Source: Thiobacillus sp. (GTDB taxonomy: Bacteria > Pseudomonadota > Gammaproteobacteria > Burkholderiales > Thiobacillaceae). From it: 64,000 nt of DNA. Made by a program: the position numbers and the translations under genes. Below are positions 47,024 to 55,905 of this stretch, piece by piece (positions within the stretch are counted from its first letter, which is position 1; the number at the start of each line of letters is the position of its first letter). The notes beneath the pieces were generated by a model. It was given only the letters and a program-made list of their open reading frames with translations, made no database searches and was not told where the DNA came from. The DNA is taken from the NCBI GenBank assembly GCA_019459055.1, contig JAIBEI010000018.1:17561-81560 (forward strand). The letters are read 5' to 3'.

Positions 47024-48346
47024 ATGAAAACCCTGCTTGCCGGTTTCATCTCCCTGGTCACCATCGCCTGGGGGTGGGACGTCCTGGTCGCGGGCGGCGC
47101 CTCCGGCGGCAGCGCCCCCTGGGTCATGCGTCAGGAGGGTCTCTACCTGAGCGGCCTCCTGTCGATCGCCCTGATGTCACTGGCCATGCTGCTCGCTGCC
47201 CGGCCAGCCTGGCTCGAAGGGCCGCTGGGCGGCCTCGACCGCATGTATCGAACGCACAAATGGGCGGGCATTCTTGCCGTCAGCTTCGCCGCTATGCACT
47301 GGCTGATCGAGATGTCGGACGACATCCTGAAGGCCCTGTTCGGCCGTTCGGGGCGACTGCCGAAGGACAACGACACCGGCCTTCTGGAAATCCTGCGCGA
47401 CCTCGCCGAGGACATGGGCGAGTGGGCGATTTACGCCGTGCTCGCGATGCTGGCGCTGACCCTATGGAAACGCTTTCCGTACCGGCCATGGCGCTTCCTG
47501 CACCAGGCGATGCCGGTGCTCTATCTGATGCTCGCCTTCCATGCGCTGCTGCTGGCGCCCGTCGACTACTGGGCGCAGCCGGTGGGCTGGCTGCTTGCCC
47601 TGCTGCTGGGCGGCGGCGTGTATGGCAGCGTGCATTCCCTGGCCGGCCACATCGGTCGCGCGCGCCGGGTGCAAGGCAAGGTCGTTGCCGTCGAGCATCC
47701 GGCTGCGGACATCGTTGCCGTACGCTGCCAGCTCGATCAGGGCTGGCGCGGGCATCGCCCCGGCCAGTTCGCCTTCGTCACCTTCGACCGCGGCGAGGGG
47801 CCGCATCCCTTCACCATTGCCAGCGCAGACCACGGCGATCGCACCATTTCCTTCCAGATCAAGGCGCTGGGCGACTACACCCGCGGCCTCACCAACCAGC
47901 TGCAGCCGGGGCAGGCGGTGACGGTCGAAGGGCCCTACGGGCGCTTCGACCTCGACCGCCGCAATCCGCGGGCGCAACAAATCTGGGTGGCTGCCGGCAT
48001 TGGGGTCACACCCTTCCTCGCCTGGCTCGAATCGCTGCAGGATCACCCCAGCCAAGCCCCCGTCGCCGACCTGCATTACTGCACGCGGGATCGCGACGCC
48101 GACCCTTTCATCGCCCGCCTGGAATCGCTTTGCGCGTCCCTGCCCGGCATCAAGCTGCAGGTGCACGGCTCCCGGCAGGGAGAAGTCCTGACCGCCGCCG
48201 GCATGGTCGCCGCCAAGGATCGGTCCCGCCGCACCGAGGTCTGGTTCTGTGGGCCGCAGGGCCTCTCGGAAAAGCTCAGGAAGGGTTTGGACGCCGCCTG
48301 GCCGGGGAATCTCCGGTTCCATCAGGAGGCGTTCGAAATGCGCTGA
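47024..48346 (+). CDS. Ferric-reductase-like transmembrane flavoprotein
   Basis: 440 aa. About six membrane helices with heme-ligand His candidates (THKWAGILAVSFAAMHWLIE, RFLHQAMPVLYLMLAFHALL). The C-terminal NAD(P)H/FAD module has RPGQFAFVTF, HPFTIASA and AAGIGVTPFLAWL, with the terminal WFCGPQGL Cys. It moves electrons from cytosolic NAD(P)H to periplasmic acceptors. The ATG at 47024 follows a GTG start option. Its last 48 bases are exactly duplicated at 49168-49215. Confidence 0.93.
   Translation: MKTLLAGFISLVTIAWGWDVLVAGGASGGSAPWVMRQEGLYLSGLLSIALMSLAMLLAARPAWLEGPLGGLDRMYRTHKWAGILAVSFAAMHWLIEMSDDILKALFGRSGRLPKDNDTGLLEILRDLAEDMGEWAIYAVLAMLALTLWKRFPYRPWRFLHQAMPVLYLMLAFHALLLAPVDYWAQPVGWLLALLLGGGVYGSVHSLAGHIGRARRVQGKVVAVEHPAADIVAVRCQLDQGWRGHRPGQFAFVTFDRGEGPHPFTIASADHGDRTISFQIKALGDYTRGLTNQLQPGQAVTVEGPYGRFDLDRRNPRAQQIWVAAGIGVTPFLAWLESLQDHPSQAPVADLHYCTRDRDADPFIARLESLCASLPGIKLQVHGSRQGEVLTAAGMVAAKDRSRRTEVWFCGPQGLSEKLRKGLDAAWPGNLRFHQEAFEMR
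48297..48344 (+). repeat. 48-bp segment duplicated downstream (copy within the gene)
   Basis: The 3' end of the flavoprotein gene, coding for the terminal GNLRFHQEAFEMR. It is repeated base for base at 49168-49215. Confidence 0.95.
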
Positions 48347-48457
48347 AACAGGGGACCGAAATGAAAAATGGACGTTTGTACGCGAACAAGTCGCGAGGCG
48401 ACGACATGACGGGCTCGATGACCGTAACACGCAATCCGAATTGAAAGGAAATCAACG

Positions 48458-49006
48458 ATGAACCTGAAAAACTCTACCCTGCGCTACGGCTCGCTTTCCA
48501 TCGGCATCCACTGGCTGATGTTGCTGCTGTTCGTCGCCGTGTACGGCACCATCGAACTACGTGAATTGTTCGAAAAAGGCAGTGACCCTCGTGAGGCGTT
48601 GAAAACCTGGCACTTCATGTTCGGCATGCTGGTGTTCGTGCTGGTCTGGCTGCGCCTGGCGGCACGTCTGTCCGGCCCCACGCCCGCCATCCTGCCGAAA
48701 CCGCCGGGTCTGCAACAACTATCTTCCAAGCTGTTGCACCTGGCTCTGTATCTGCTGATGATCGGCATGCCGCTGACCGGCTGGCTGATGCTTAGTGCCG
48801 CCGGAAAACCGATTCCGTTCTTCGGCCTGGAATTGCCGGCGCTGATCGACGAAAACAAGGACCTCGCAAAGCAGATCAAGGAAGTGCATGAATTCGTGGG
48901 GACGACAGGCTATTTTCTGATCGGCCTACATACAGTGGCCGCCTTGTACCATCACTACATCAAGCATGACAACACGCTGACGCGCATGCTGTCCGGACGG
49001 AAATAA
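48458..49006 (+). CDS. cybB: Cytochrome b561
   Basis: 182 aa, four membrane helices with the four conserved heme-ligand His region: SIGIHWLMLLLF, TWHFMFGMLVFV, LHLALYLLMIG and VHEFVGTTGYFLIGLHTVAA. It transfers electrons between quinol and periplasmic cytochromes. Known SHP operons pair cytochrome b561 with SHP and diheme cytochrome c, as here. AAGGA precedes the ATG. Confidence 0.94.
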   Translation: MNLKNSTLRYGSLSIGIHWLMLLLFVAVYGTIELRELFEKGSDPREALKTWHFMFGMLVFVLVWLRLAARLSGPTPAILPKPPGLQQLSSKLLHLALYLLMIGMPLTGWLMLSAAGKPIPFFGLELPALIDENKDLAKQIKEVHEFVGTTGYFLIGLHTVAALYHHYIKHDNTLTRMLSGRK

Positions 49007-49167
49007 GCCTGTCTGCCAAAGCTTGCGCTGGAAGCCGGGGTCAACACGAAATCCGCCGGTGGCGGTTTCTGAAAATCAGCTCCTGGCCGCTTTCCAGCCC
49101 GGATGCTGGAAATACTGTCCATACGCCTTGAGCGAACTGCGCCGTCATGATGCGGGGCGCCGCTTTT

Positions 49168-49215
49168 CCTGGCCGGGGAATCTCCGGTTCCATCAGGAGG
49201 CGTTCGAAATGCGCT
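49168..49215 (+). repeat. 48-bp duplicate of the flavoprotein gene 3' end
   Basis: Identical to 48297-48344. It directly abuts the left end of the MITE-like element at 49217. The rest of 49007-49167 holds no gene I recognise. The duplicated codons still end in a stop (TAG formed at the junction). Confidence 0.92.
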
Positions 49216-49216
49216 A

Positions 49217-49374
49217 GTGTTGCGAACCGGAAATAGCGGAACAAATGAAACAGATGGATTTTTTCGCCAGGCTAGGCGCAGACCCGCAGCCGTATGGGGT
49301 ATACGGCAAGGGGCTTCAACGACGCATGGCGGAAAAACGCTGTTTCATGTTTCGTTATTTCTGGTTCGTGACAC
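49217..49374. mobile_element. MITE-like element, copy 2
   Basis: 158 bp, nearly identical to 17941-18100, with the same imperfect ~35-bp inverted ends. The central sequence encodes a short frame (MKQMDFFARLGADPQPYGVY). Inserted between cytochrome b561 and the SRPBCC gene, right next to a duplicated gene end. Confidence 0.78.
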
Positions 49375-49400
49375 CAGGAGCGTGTCGGACTGGCTGGCCG

Positions 49401-49877
49401 TCAGTCGTGCGCGATGCCGACCAGGCGGGCGTTAAGCCTGCGCGCCAGGGCTTCGCCACCGCGCCGCATGACGCCGTCATGGTTCCACTTGATGAGGGGA
49501 CGCGCAAACAGCGCCAGCAGGTTCATCCACACGGTGGTGGTGCGGATCTGCCACTCGAAACGCGCGCTCGTCACCGCGCCATCGGTGGCGAAGGACCAGC
49601 GGCCCTGGCCTTCGACATCGCCGCTCGCGATGCCTTCGACACTGGTCAGCGGAATGGCATGGACCACGCAAATATTGAACGTGAGCCGATAAGGCAAGCG
49701 CCCCCGCCACGTGTAGCGGCGCACGCTGCCGATACCGCGGGCGTCGCCGGGCGCGAGTTCCTCGACGCTTTCCACATTGCACCACCACTGCGGCCAATTC
49801 AAGGAATGGGAGATGGCCTCGCAAACCGCCTCGATGGGCGCTTCGATACGCCAGAGGGTGACAAAGCGGTACTCCAT
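49401..49877 (-). CDS. SRPBCC-family protein
   Basis: 158 aa. Helix-grip fold: YRFVTLWRIEAPIEAVCEAI at the start, then WPQWWCNVESVEEL and GSVRRYTWRGRLPYRLTFNI, ending in a long C-terminal helix. Likely binds a hydrophobic ligand. GGAG is 7 nt before the ATG at 49877; an ATG at 49883 would be too near it. It is 2 bp after a LolA-like gene, one operon. Confidence 0.87.
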   Translation of the reverse strand: MEYRFVTLWRIEAPIEAVCEAISHSLNWPQWWCNVESVEELAPGDARGIGSVRRYTWRGRLPYRLTFNICVVHAIPLTSVEGIASGDVEGQGRWSFATDGAVTSARFEWQIRTTTVWMNLLALFARPLIKWNHDGVMRRGGEALARRLNARLVGIAHD

Positions 49878-49879
49878 CC

Positions 49880-50512
49880 TCATTCTCCCCCTGGATTGAA
49901 CAGGGTTTCCGCCAGAGGCGCATTGATTTCCAGGTCGCTCATCAAGACGGTTTCGATGACGGCGTCTTTCTGATCGCGGCTGACCACCTTGAGCGGGAAC
50001 AGGCTCGACGTGTCCAGCCACAGCTCGTAGCGATGCACGCCGGCAACCGCAACCCCCGTCGCACCCGTCACCACAAGATAGAGGACACCGCGCCCCGCCA
50101 TTGGCGCTTCGGCCCGCACCTCCGCCTGCCCCTGCTCCAGCAGGGTGCGGACGTTTTTGAATAGCGCCCCGACATCCGACTTGTCCACGGTTTGCCCCCT
50201 CGGACTCCGGATGAGCGGGTTGTCCGGACGCAGGCTGAGTTCCGGGAAGCGGCCGGCGCCGAACGGCCACAGCCGTGCGTGACGGCTGAGCGGGCTGTAG
50301 ACCAGCACCGCGCCCGCATGTGGGCGGATGAAATCCATGCGCACGAAACCCGGCTTCCTGTAGGAATAGCGAAGGTGGTCCTCGCCCTCGGCGCGGAAGG
50401 CGCGAAGGGTGACCTGGTAGGTCTCGACCGTGCGGTAATGCACGATGGCGTCATCCAATAGAGACAACGGTGTTCCGGTGAGTGCGGCGGCCAGCATGAG
50501 GGTGGACAGCAT
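49880..50512 (-). CDS. LolA-like exported protein (DUF1571-type)
   Basis: 210 aa. Short signal (LSTLMLAAALTGTPLSLLDD), then a half-barrel: ETYQVTLRAFRAEGEDHLRY, YRKPGFVRMDFIRPHAG, and YELWLDTSSLFPLKVVSRDQ. The layout suits a LolA/RseB-like periplasmic lipid-binding protein. The next gene upstream on the same strand is a cupredoxin, 2 bp away. Confidence 0.85.
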   Translation of the reverse strand: MLSTLMLAAALTGTPLSLLDDAIVHYRTVETYQVTLRAFRAEGEDHLRYSYRKPGFVRMDFIRPHAGAVLVYSPLSRHARLWPFGAGRFPELSLRPDNPLIRSPRGQTVDKSDVGALFKNVRTLLEQGQAEVRAEAPMAGRGVLYLVVTGATGVAVAGVHRYELWLDTSSLFPLKVVSRDQKDAVIETVLMSDLEINAPLAETLFNPGGE

Positions 50513-50514
50513 CG

Positions 50515-50931
50515 CTATTCCACGACGTCGAGCACGCCCTCCATGCCCTTCTCGCGGTGGCTTTCAAAAAACAGCAGCCGGTTCCGGCAGTAAAACGGAT
50601 AGCTGCCGGCGGCGGTGGGTGTGAAGCGGATTTTTTTGGGCTCGCTCGACAGATCCTCATCGACCGCGATTCCCGCCTCGGGCGCCTGGAGGACGAAGCT
50701 GTGGGGAACCATGCTCCTGGCCACGCTGACCGTCAGTTCGACCGGCACATTCGACTTCACGACCACCCGGTTGGGCTTGAAGAAATAGGCCCCGCCTTCG
50801 ATCCTGACGTGTTGCACCCCGTCGGCGGCGGGGCTTGCCCGATAGACCGTCTCCCCGGGCTGCGCAACGTCGGCATGGCCGTACCCGGCAAGCCCCAGGC
50901 AGAACACAAGACACGGCACGGAGGCTTTCAT
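50515..50931 (-). CDS. Exported cupredoxin-domain protein
   Basis: 138 aa. Signal peptide, then a cupredoxin fold (about residues 40-138). Type 1 copper ligands are apparent: His77 (VPHSF), Cys115 (YPFYCRNRLL), His125 and Met130 (SHREKGMEG). The Cys-to-His spacing is longer than in azurin, as in some NosZ-adjacent and CopC-linked cupredoxins. Probable periplasmic electron carrier or copper binder; first gene of a three-gene leftward operon. Confidence 0.86.
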   Translation of the reverse strand: MKASVPCLVFCLGLAGYGHADVAQPGETVYRASPAADGVQHVRIEGGAYFFKPNRVVVKSNVPVELTVSVARSMVPHSFVLQAPEAGIAVDEDLSSEPKKIRFTPTAAGSYPFYCRNRLLFFESHREKGMEGVLDVVE

Positions 50932-51001
50932 GAATCTGGCAACCCTTGCAATAGTGGAAGTGATTGCTGAATTTATAGTATGGATGCCGCCAAAACCAAG
51001 C

Positions 51002-51102
51002 GGGGTCAGGGGTCAGGGGTCAGGGATCAGGGATCAGGGGATTATAGGGCGCGGCCTTGGCCGCTCACTCCCTGAATCCTGAATCCTGAATCCTGAACCC
51101 TG
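51002..51102. repeat. Tandem 7-mers in inverted arrangement downstream of leuA
   Basis: GGGGTCA repeated three times, then GGGATCA twice and GGGG (51002-51040), with CCTGAAT-type units four times in the other sense (51071-51102). The arms are partly complementary. The first array has four or more G-runs with 3-nt loops, a G-quadruplex motif. It lies just beyond the leuA stop. Confidence 0.85.
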
Positions 51103-51109
51103 TAAGCAT

Positions 51110-52645
51110 TCACACCTGCGGATGCGCCCGTTCGCGCTTGCTGTGCAGCTTGTTGAGCGCATGCAGGTAGGCCTTGGCCGAGGCGATGACGATATCGGTG
51201 TCGGCCCCCTGCCCGTTCACCACGCGGCCGTCCTGCGCCAGCCGCACGGTGACTTCGCCCTGCGCGTCGGTGCCGCTGGTGATGTTGTTGACCGAATACA
51301 GCAGCAAATCCGCGTTGCTTGCGACCACCGATTCCAGCGCCTTGAAGGTCGCGTCGACCGGGCCCGAGCCGGTTCCGTCGGCCTGTCTTTCGACGCCTTC
51401 GTCGGAGAACACCAGCTGCGCGTGCGGCACTTCGCCGGTCTCCGAACACACTTTCAGCGACACCAGCTTGTAGCGCTCATGCTGGGTTGCGTAGGCTTCG
51501 TCGGAGACCAGCGCCTGCAGGTCCTCGTCGAAAATCTCGCGCTTCTTGTCGGCCAGGCTCTTGAAGCGGGCAAACGCAGCGTTGAGTGCCTCCTCGCCGT
51601 CGAGCACGATGCCGAGTTCGGCCAGCTTGGTCTTGAAAGCATTGCGGCCCGACAGCTTGCCCAGGCTCAACCGATTCGCGTGCCAGCCCACGTCTTCGGC
51701 GCGCATGATTTCGTAGGTCTCGCGATGCTTCAGCACGCCGTCCTGGTGGATGCCCGATTCATGCGCGAAGGCATTGGCGCCGACGATGGCCTTGTTCGGC
51801 TGCACCGGGTAGCCGGTGATGGTGGAGACCAGCTTGGAGGTGGGAACGATCTGGGTGGCGTCGATGCGCGTGTCGCAGTTGAATACGTCCTTGCGGGTGC
51901 GCACCGCCATCACGATCTCTTCCAGCGAGGCATTGCCGGCGCGTTCGCCGAGGCCGTTGATGGTGCACTCGACCTGGCGCGCGCCGTTCATCACTGCGGC
52001 AAGCGAGTTGGCGACCGCCATGCCGAGGTCGTTGTGGCAGTGGGTCGACCAGACCACCTTGCCGGCATTCGGCACGCGCTCGATCAGCTGCTTCATGCGC
52101 TCGCCCCACAAGGCCGGAATGCTGTAGCCGACGGTGTCGGGCACGTTGAGCGTCGTGGCGCCGGCCTTGATCACCTCGTCGAAAATACGAACGAGAAAAT
52201 CCATCTCGGATCGCACCGCGTCCTCGGCCGAGAACTCGACGTCGTCGGTATACTCGAGCGCCAGCTTGACCGCTTTCACCGCCGCCTCGACCACCTGGTC
52301 CGGCTGCATCCGCAGCTTTTTTTCCATGTGGATCGAGCTGGTGGCGATGAAGGTGTGGATGCGCCCCGACTTGGCCGGCTTGATCGCGCCGCCCGCGGCG
52401 TGGATGTCGCGCTCATTGGCTCGTGCCAGCGAGCAGACGGTCGAGTTGCGGATCGTTTCGGCAATCGTGCGGATCGCTTCGGCGTCGCCCGGGCTGGCCG
52501 CGGCAAACCCGGCCTCGATGACGTCGACGCCGAGCTTTTCCAGCTGGCGCGCAATACGCAGCTTCTCGTCCTTGGTCATCGATGCGCCGGGGCTTTGCTC
52601 GCCGTCGCGCAAGGTGGTGTCAAAAATGAATAAACGGTCTTTCAT
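51110..52645 (-). CDS. leuA: 2-isopropylmalate synthase
   Basis: 511 aa. Condenses acetyl-CoA with 2-oxoisovalerate, the first step of leucine synthesis. The catalytic barrel opens with [15 protein letters not shown] and binds metal through [13 protein letters not shown] (HxH). The C-terminal regulatory domain (about residues 390-511) provides leucine feedback. GGAG is 6 nt before the ATG at 52645; an ATG at 52657 is also in frame. It follows pssA and psd in a conserved cluster with the ilv genes. Confidence 0.97.
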   Translation of the reverse strand: MKDRLFIFDTTLRDGEQSPGASMTKDEKLRIARQLEKLGVDVIEAGFAAASPGDAEAIRTIAETIRNSTVCSLARANERDIHAAGGAIKPAKSGRIHTFIATSSIHMEKKLRMQPDQVVEAAVKAVKLALEYTDDVEFSAEDAVRSEMDFLVRIFDEVIKAGATTLNVPDTVGYSIPALWGERMKQLIERVPNAGKVVWSTHCHNDLGMAVANSLAAVMNGARQVECTINGLGERAGNASLEEIVMAVRTRKDVFNCDTRIDATQIVPTSKLVSTITGYPVQPNKAIVGANAFAHESGIHQDGVLKHRETYEIMRAEDVGWHANRLSLGKLSGRNAFKTKLAELGIVLDGEEALNAAFARFKSLADKKREIFDEDLQALVSDEAYATQHERYKLVSLKVCSETGEVPHAQLVFSDEGVERQADGTGSGPVDATFKALESVVASNADLLLYSVNNITSGTDAQGEVTVRLAQDGRVVNGQGADTDIVIASAKAYLHALNKLHSKRERAHPQV

Positions 52646-52696
52646 GGCGGGCTCCATGGGGGGCGGGGCGAGGTCGATCTCGACTCGGGCCGACGC

Positions 52697-52703
52697 ATTA
52701 TAA
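52697..52703 (-). promoter_or_regulatory. Possible leuA -10 element
   Basis: Minus strand TTATAAT, about 52 bases before the leuA ATG. No good -35 hexamer at 16-18 bp. If used, the transcript would begin downstream of the 29-codon leader frame. Confidence 0.35.
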
Positions 52704-52753
52704 GGGGTTGCCGCGAGAAGCTGGCGGCGCGGGGTACTGCGGGGAGGGGGGGT

Positions 52754-52843
52754 TTAGTGTGCGCGCGCGCAGCGCAGCAGCAGGCTGTCGAACAGAACGC
52801 TCGACAGGCAGATGGGGGTGGAAGCGTGCGACGGATCAGACAT
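52754..52843 (-). CDS. Possible leuA leader peptide (29 aa)
   Basis: ATG-TAA frame between pssA and leuA: MSDPSHASTPICLSSVLF then DSLLLRCARAH. Five Leu codons, three in a row (CTG CTG CTG). The frame contains a stem CTGTCGA/TCGACAG. This is the kind of leucine-rich leader used in transcription attenuation. No clear terminator T run follows, and a TATAAT lies between it and leuA, so the role is uncertain. Confidence 0.35.
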   Translation of the reverse strand: MSDPSHASTPICLSSVLFDSLLLRCARAH

Positions 52844-52856
52844 GTCCAAATTCTAT

Positions 52857-53651
52857 CTATTTTTTGTCGCCCGGCAAGGGGGGCATCGCGCCAGCCGGCT
52901 TTTTGCGGCGGAACAGCCGCCGCAGCGCATCGGCATAGCCCGACAGGCCGTACAGCACGAACACGCCGAACAGCACCTCGGGCGGGCTGGTCGACACCAG
53001 AATGAAGGCCAACACGATCAGCAGGATGACGAAGAACGGCACGCTTTTCCTGAGGTTGATTTCCTTGCCGCTGTAAAAGCGGAAATTGCTGACCATGGTG
53101 AGTCCGCCGAACAGCGCAATCGCCGCGGCCAGCCAGCGCACGTCCTGTCCCGCGATGCCGTACTCGACCATCACCCAGACAAAGCCGGCGATCAGCGCCG
53201 CCGCGGCCGGGCTGGGTAGCCCCTGGAAGAAGCGCTTGTCGGTGACGGTGTCGAGTTGGGTGTTGAAGCGCGCCAGCCGCAGGGCCGCGCCGGCGCAATA
53301 AACGAAGGCCGCAATCCAGCCGAACTTGCCCATGCCTTGCAGGGCGAATTCATAAATCACCAGCGCGGGCGCGACGCCGAAGGACACCATGTCGGACAGG
53401 CTGTCGTACTCGGCGCCGAAGGCACTTTGGGTGTGCGTCATGCGGGCGACGCGGCCGTCGAGGCCATCGAGCACCATGGCAATGAGAATGGCCACGGCGG
53501 CGTGCTCGAAGCGCCCGTTCATCGCCTGCACCACCGCGTAAAAGCCGGCAAACAGCGCGCCCGTGGTGAACAGGTTCGGCAGCAGGTAAATGCCGCGGTC
53601 ACGCATCCGCGGTCGTGTCCTGTCGGTCTTGCGGTGATCGAATTCGTGCAT
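52857..53651 (-). CDS. pssA: CDP-diacylglycerol-serine O-phosphatidyltransferase
   Basis: 264 aa integral membrane enzyme making phosphatidylserine, the precursor used by Psd. The CDP-alcohol motif is DGLDGRVARMTHTQSAFGAE with YDSLSD (Asp residues spaced D-x2-DG-x2-AR-x8-G-x3-D-x3-D, about residues 62-84). About seven further hydrophobic segments. It is directly upstream of leuA and 13 bp after psd on the same strand. Confidence 0.96.
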   Translation of the reverse strand: MHEFDHRKTDRTRPRMRDRGIYLLPNLFTTGALFAGFYAVVQAMNGRFEHAAVAILIAMVLDGLDGRVARMTHTQSAFGAEYDSLSDMVSFGVAPALVIYEFALQGMGKFGWIAAFVYCAGAALRLARFNTQLDTVTDKRFFQGLPSPAAAALIAGFVWVMVEYGIAGQDVRWLAAAIALFGGLTMVSNFRFYSGKEINLRKSVPFFVILLIVLAFILVSTSPPEVLFGVFVLYGLSGYADALRRLFRRKKPAGAMPPLPGDKK

Positions 53652-53664
53652 GGAATTAAAGGGT

Positions 53665-54291
53665 TTACCAGCGAGCGAGTATGGTACGCCCGCCGGTCAC
53701 TTTCTGGCCGATCGAGACCTCGGCGCGCGCCGTGACCGGCAGGTAGACGTCCACCCTTGAGCCGAAACGGATGAAGCCGTAACGCTGGCCGCGCACCAGA
53801 CGGTCGCCGGTGTGCACGTAGCACAGGATGCGCCGCGCGATCAGACCGGCAATCTGCACCGAGGTGACGTCGCCGCGCGGGGTCGCGATGTGGATTGCGT
53901 TGCGCTCGTTCTCGGTGGACGCCTTGTCGAGGTCGGCATTGACGAAGCTGCCCGGGGTGTACCACACGCCTTTGATCTCGCCATCGACCGGGCTCTTGTT
54001 GGAATGCACGTTGAACACGTTCATGAACACGCTGATCTTCAGCGCCTCGCGATCCAGGTATTCATCGCGGACTTTTTCCACCACGACAATGCGGCCGTCG
54101 GCCGGCGCGATCACCGCGTCGGCATCCTTCGGCGGCACGCGCGCCGGGTCGCGGAAGAACTGCAACGCGAACACCGCCCAGATCCAGAACGGAACCGACC
54201 ACCAGCCGACGAGCCAGGTCGCGATCAGGGCGGCAGCAAATGCGGCCAGCAGAACCAGCCAGCCCTCGCGGGCGATAAGGGGATGGGTCAT
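53665..54291 (-). CDS. psd: Phosphatidylserine decarboxylase proenzyme
   Basis: 208 aa, the short (PSD-A) form. An N-terminal anchor region ([20 protein letters not shown]) precedes the decarboxylase core ([20 protein letters not shown]). The self-cleavage site is GS in [12 protein letters not shown], giving the pyruvoyl group on the Ser. Converts phosphatidylserine to phosphatidylethanolamine. Co-oriented with pssA. Confidence 0.96.
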   Translation of the reverse strand: MTHPLIAREGWLVLLAAFAAALIATWLVGWWSVPFWIWAVFALQFFRDPARVPPKDADAVIAPADGRIVVVEKVRDEYLDREALKISVFMNVFNVHSNKSPVDGEIKGVWYTPGSFVNADLDKASTENERNAIHIATPRGDVTSVQIAGLIARRILCYVHTGDRLVRGQRYGFIRFGSRVDVYLPVTARAEVSIGQKVTGGRTILARW

Positions 54292-54302
54292 AAATTCGGT
54301 AA

Positions 54303-54369
54303 GGGGTGAGGCGAAAGGGGTGAGGCACGTGGGCTGCTCCCCTCACGCCTCACCCCTCACCCCTCACGC
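54303..54369. repeat. GGGGTGAGG-type inverted tandem array downstream of ilvC
   Basis: Two GGGGTGAGGC units, a short centre, and three or more complementary CCTCACCCC-type units. It can fold into a long hairpin in the 80-bp gap between ilvC and psd. Similar in design to 51002-51102. Confidence 0.75.
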
Positions 54370-54371
54370 AT

Positions 54372-55397
<1,026 letters not shown>

Positions 55398-55413
55398 CTA
55401 GGAAAATAAAAAA

Positions 55414-55905
55414 TCAGACTTTGAGGCTGCGCTCGCCGCGTCCGATGCCAGACGCGCCGGTGCGCACGGTTTCGATGATGAAGGCGGGATCGATCGCCTC
55501 CAGGAAGGCATCCAGCTTGGAGCCGGTTCCGGTCAGCTCGATGGTGTAGGTCGCATCGGTGACGTCGATGATGCGGCCGCGGAAAATGTCCGAAGTGCGC
55601 TTCATTTCCTCGCGCCCCGGACCCACCGCTTTGACCTTGACCAGCATCAGCTCGCGCTCGATGTGGCTGCCCTCGGTCAGGTCCATCACCTTGATCACGT
55701 CCACCAGCTTGTTCAGCTGCTTGGTGATCTGCTCGATGACGTCTTCCGAACCGATGGTGACGATGGTCATGCGCGACATCGTGGCGTCTTCGGTCGGCGC
55801 GACGGTGAGCGACTCGATGTTGTAGGCGCGCGCCGAGAAAAGCCCGGCCACGCGCGACAGCGCGCCCGCCTCGTTCTCCATCAGAAGCGAAATGATGTGT
55901 CTCAT
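55414..55905 (-). CDS. ilvH: Acetolactate synthase, regulatory subunit
   Basis: 163 aa. N-terminal ACT domain (RHIISLLMENEAGALSRVAG, then YNIESLTVAPTEDATMSRMT) binds valine for feedback control of IlvI; a C-terminal domain follows (about residues 80-163). GGAGG precedes the ATG at 55905, which overlaps the ilvI stop (ATGA). Confidence 0.97.
   Translation of the reverse strand: MRHIISLLMENEAGALSRVAGLFSARAYNIESLTVAPTEDATMSRMTIVTIGSEDVIEQITKQLNKLVDVIKVMDLTEGSHIERELMLVKVKAVGPGREEMKRTSDIFRGRIIDVTDATYTIELTGTGSKLDAFLEAIDPAFIIETVRTGASGIGRGERSLKV

Noticed and set aside
51002..51102. CRISPR or minisatellite coding repeat
   Set aside because: Units are 7 bp and contiguous; no spacers and no open frame of interest.
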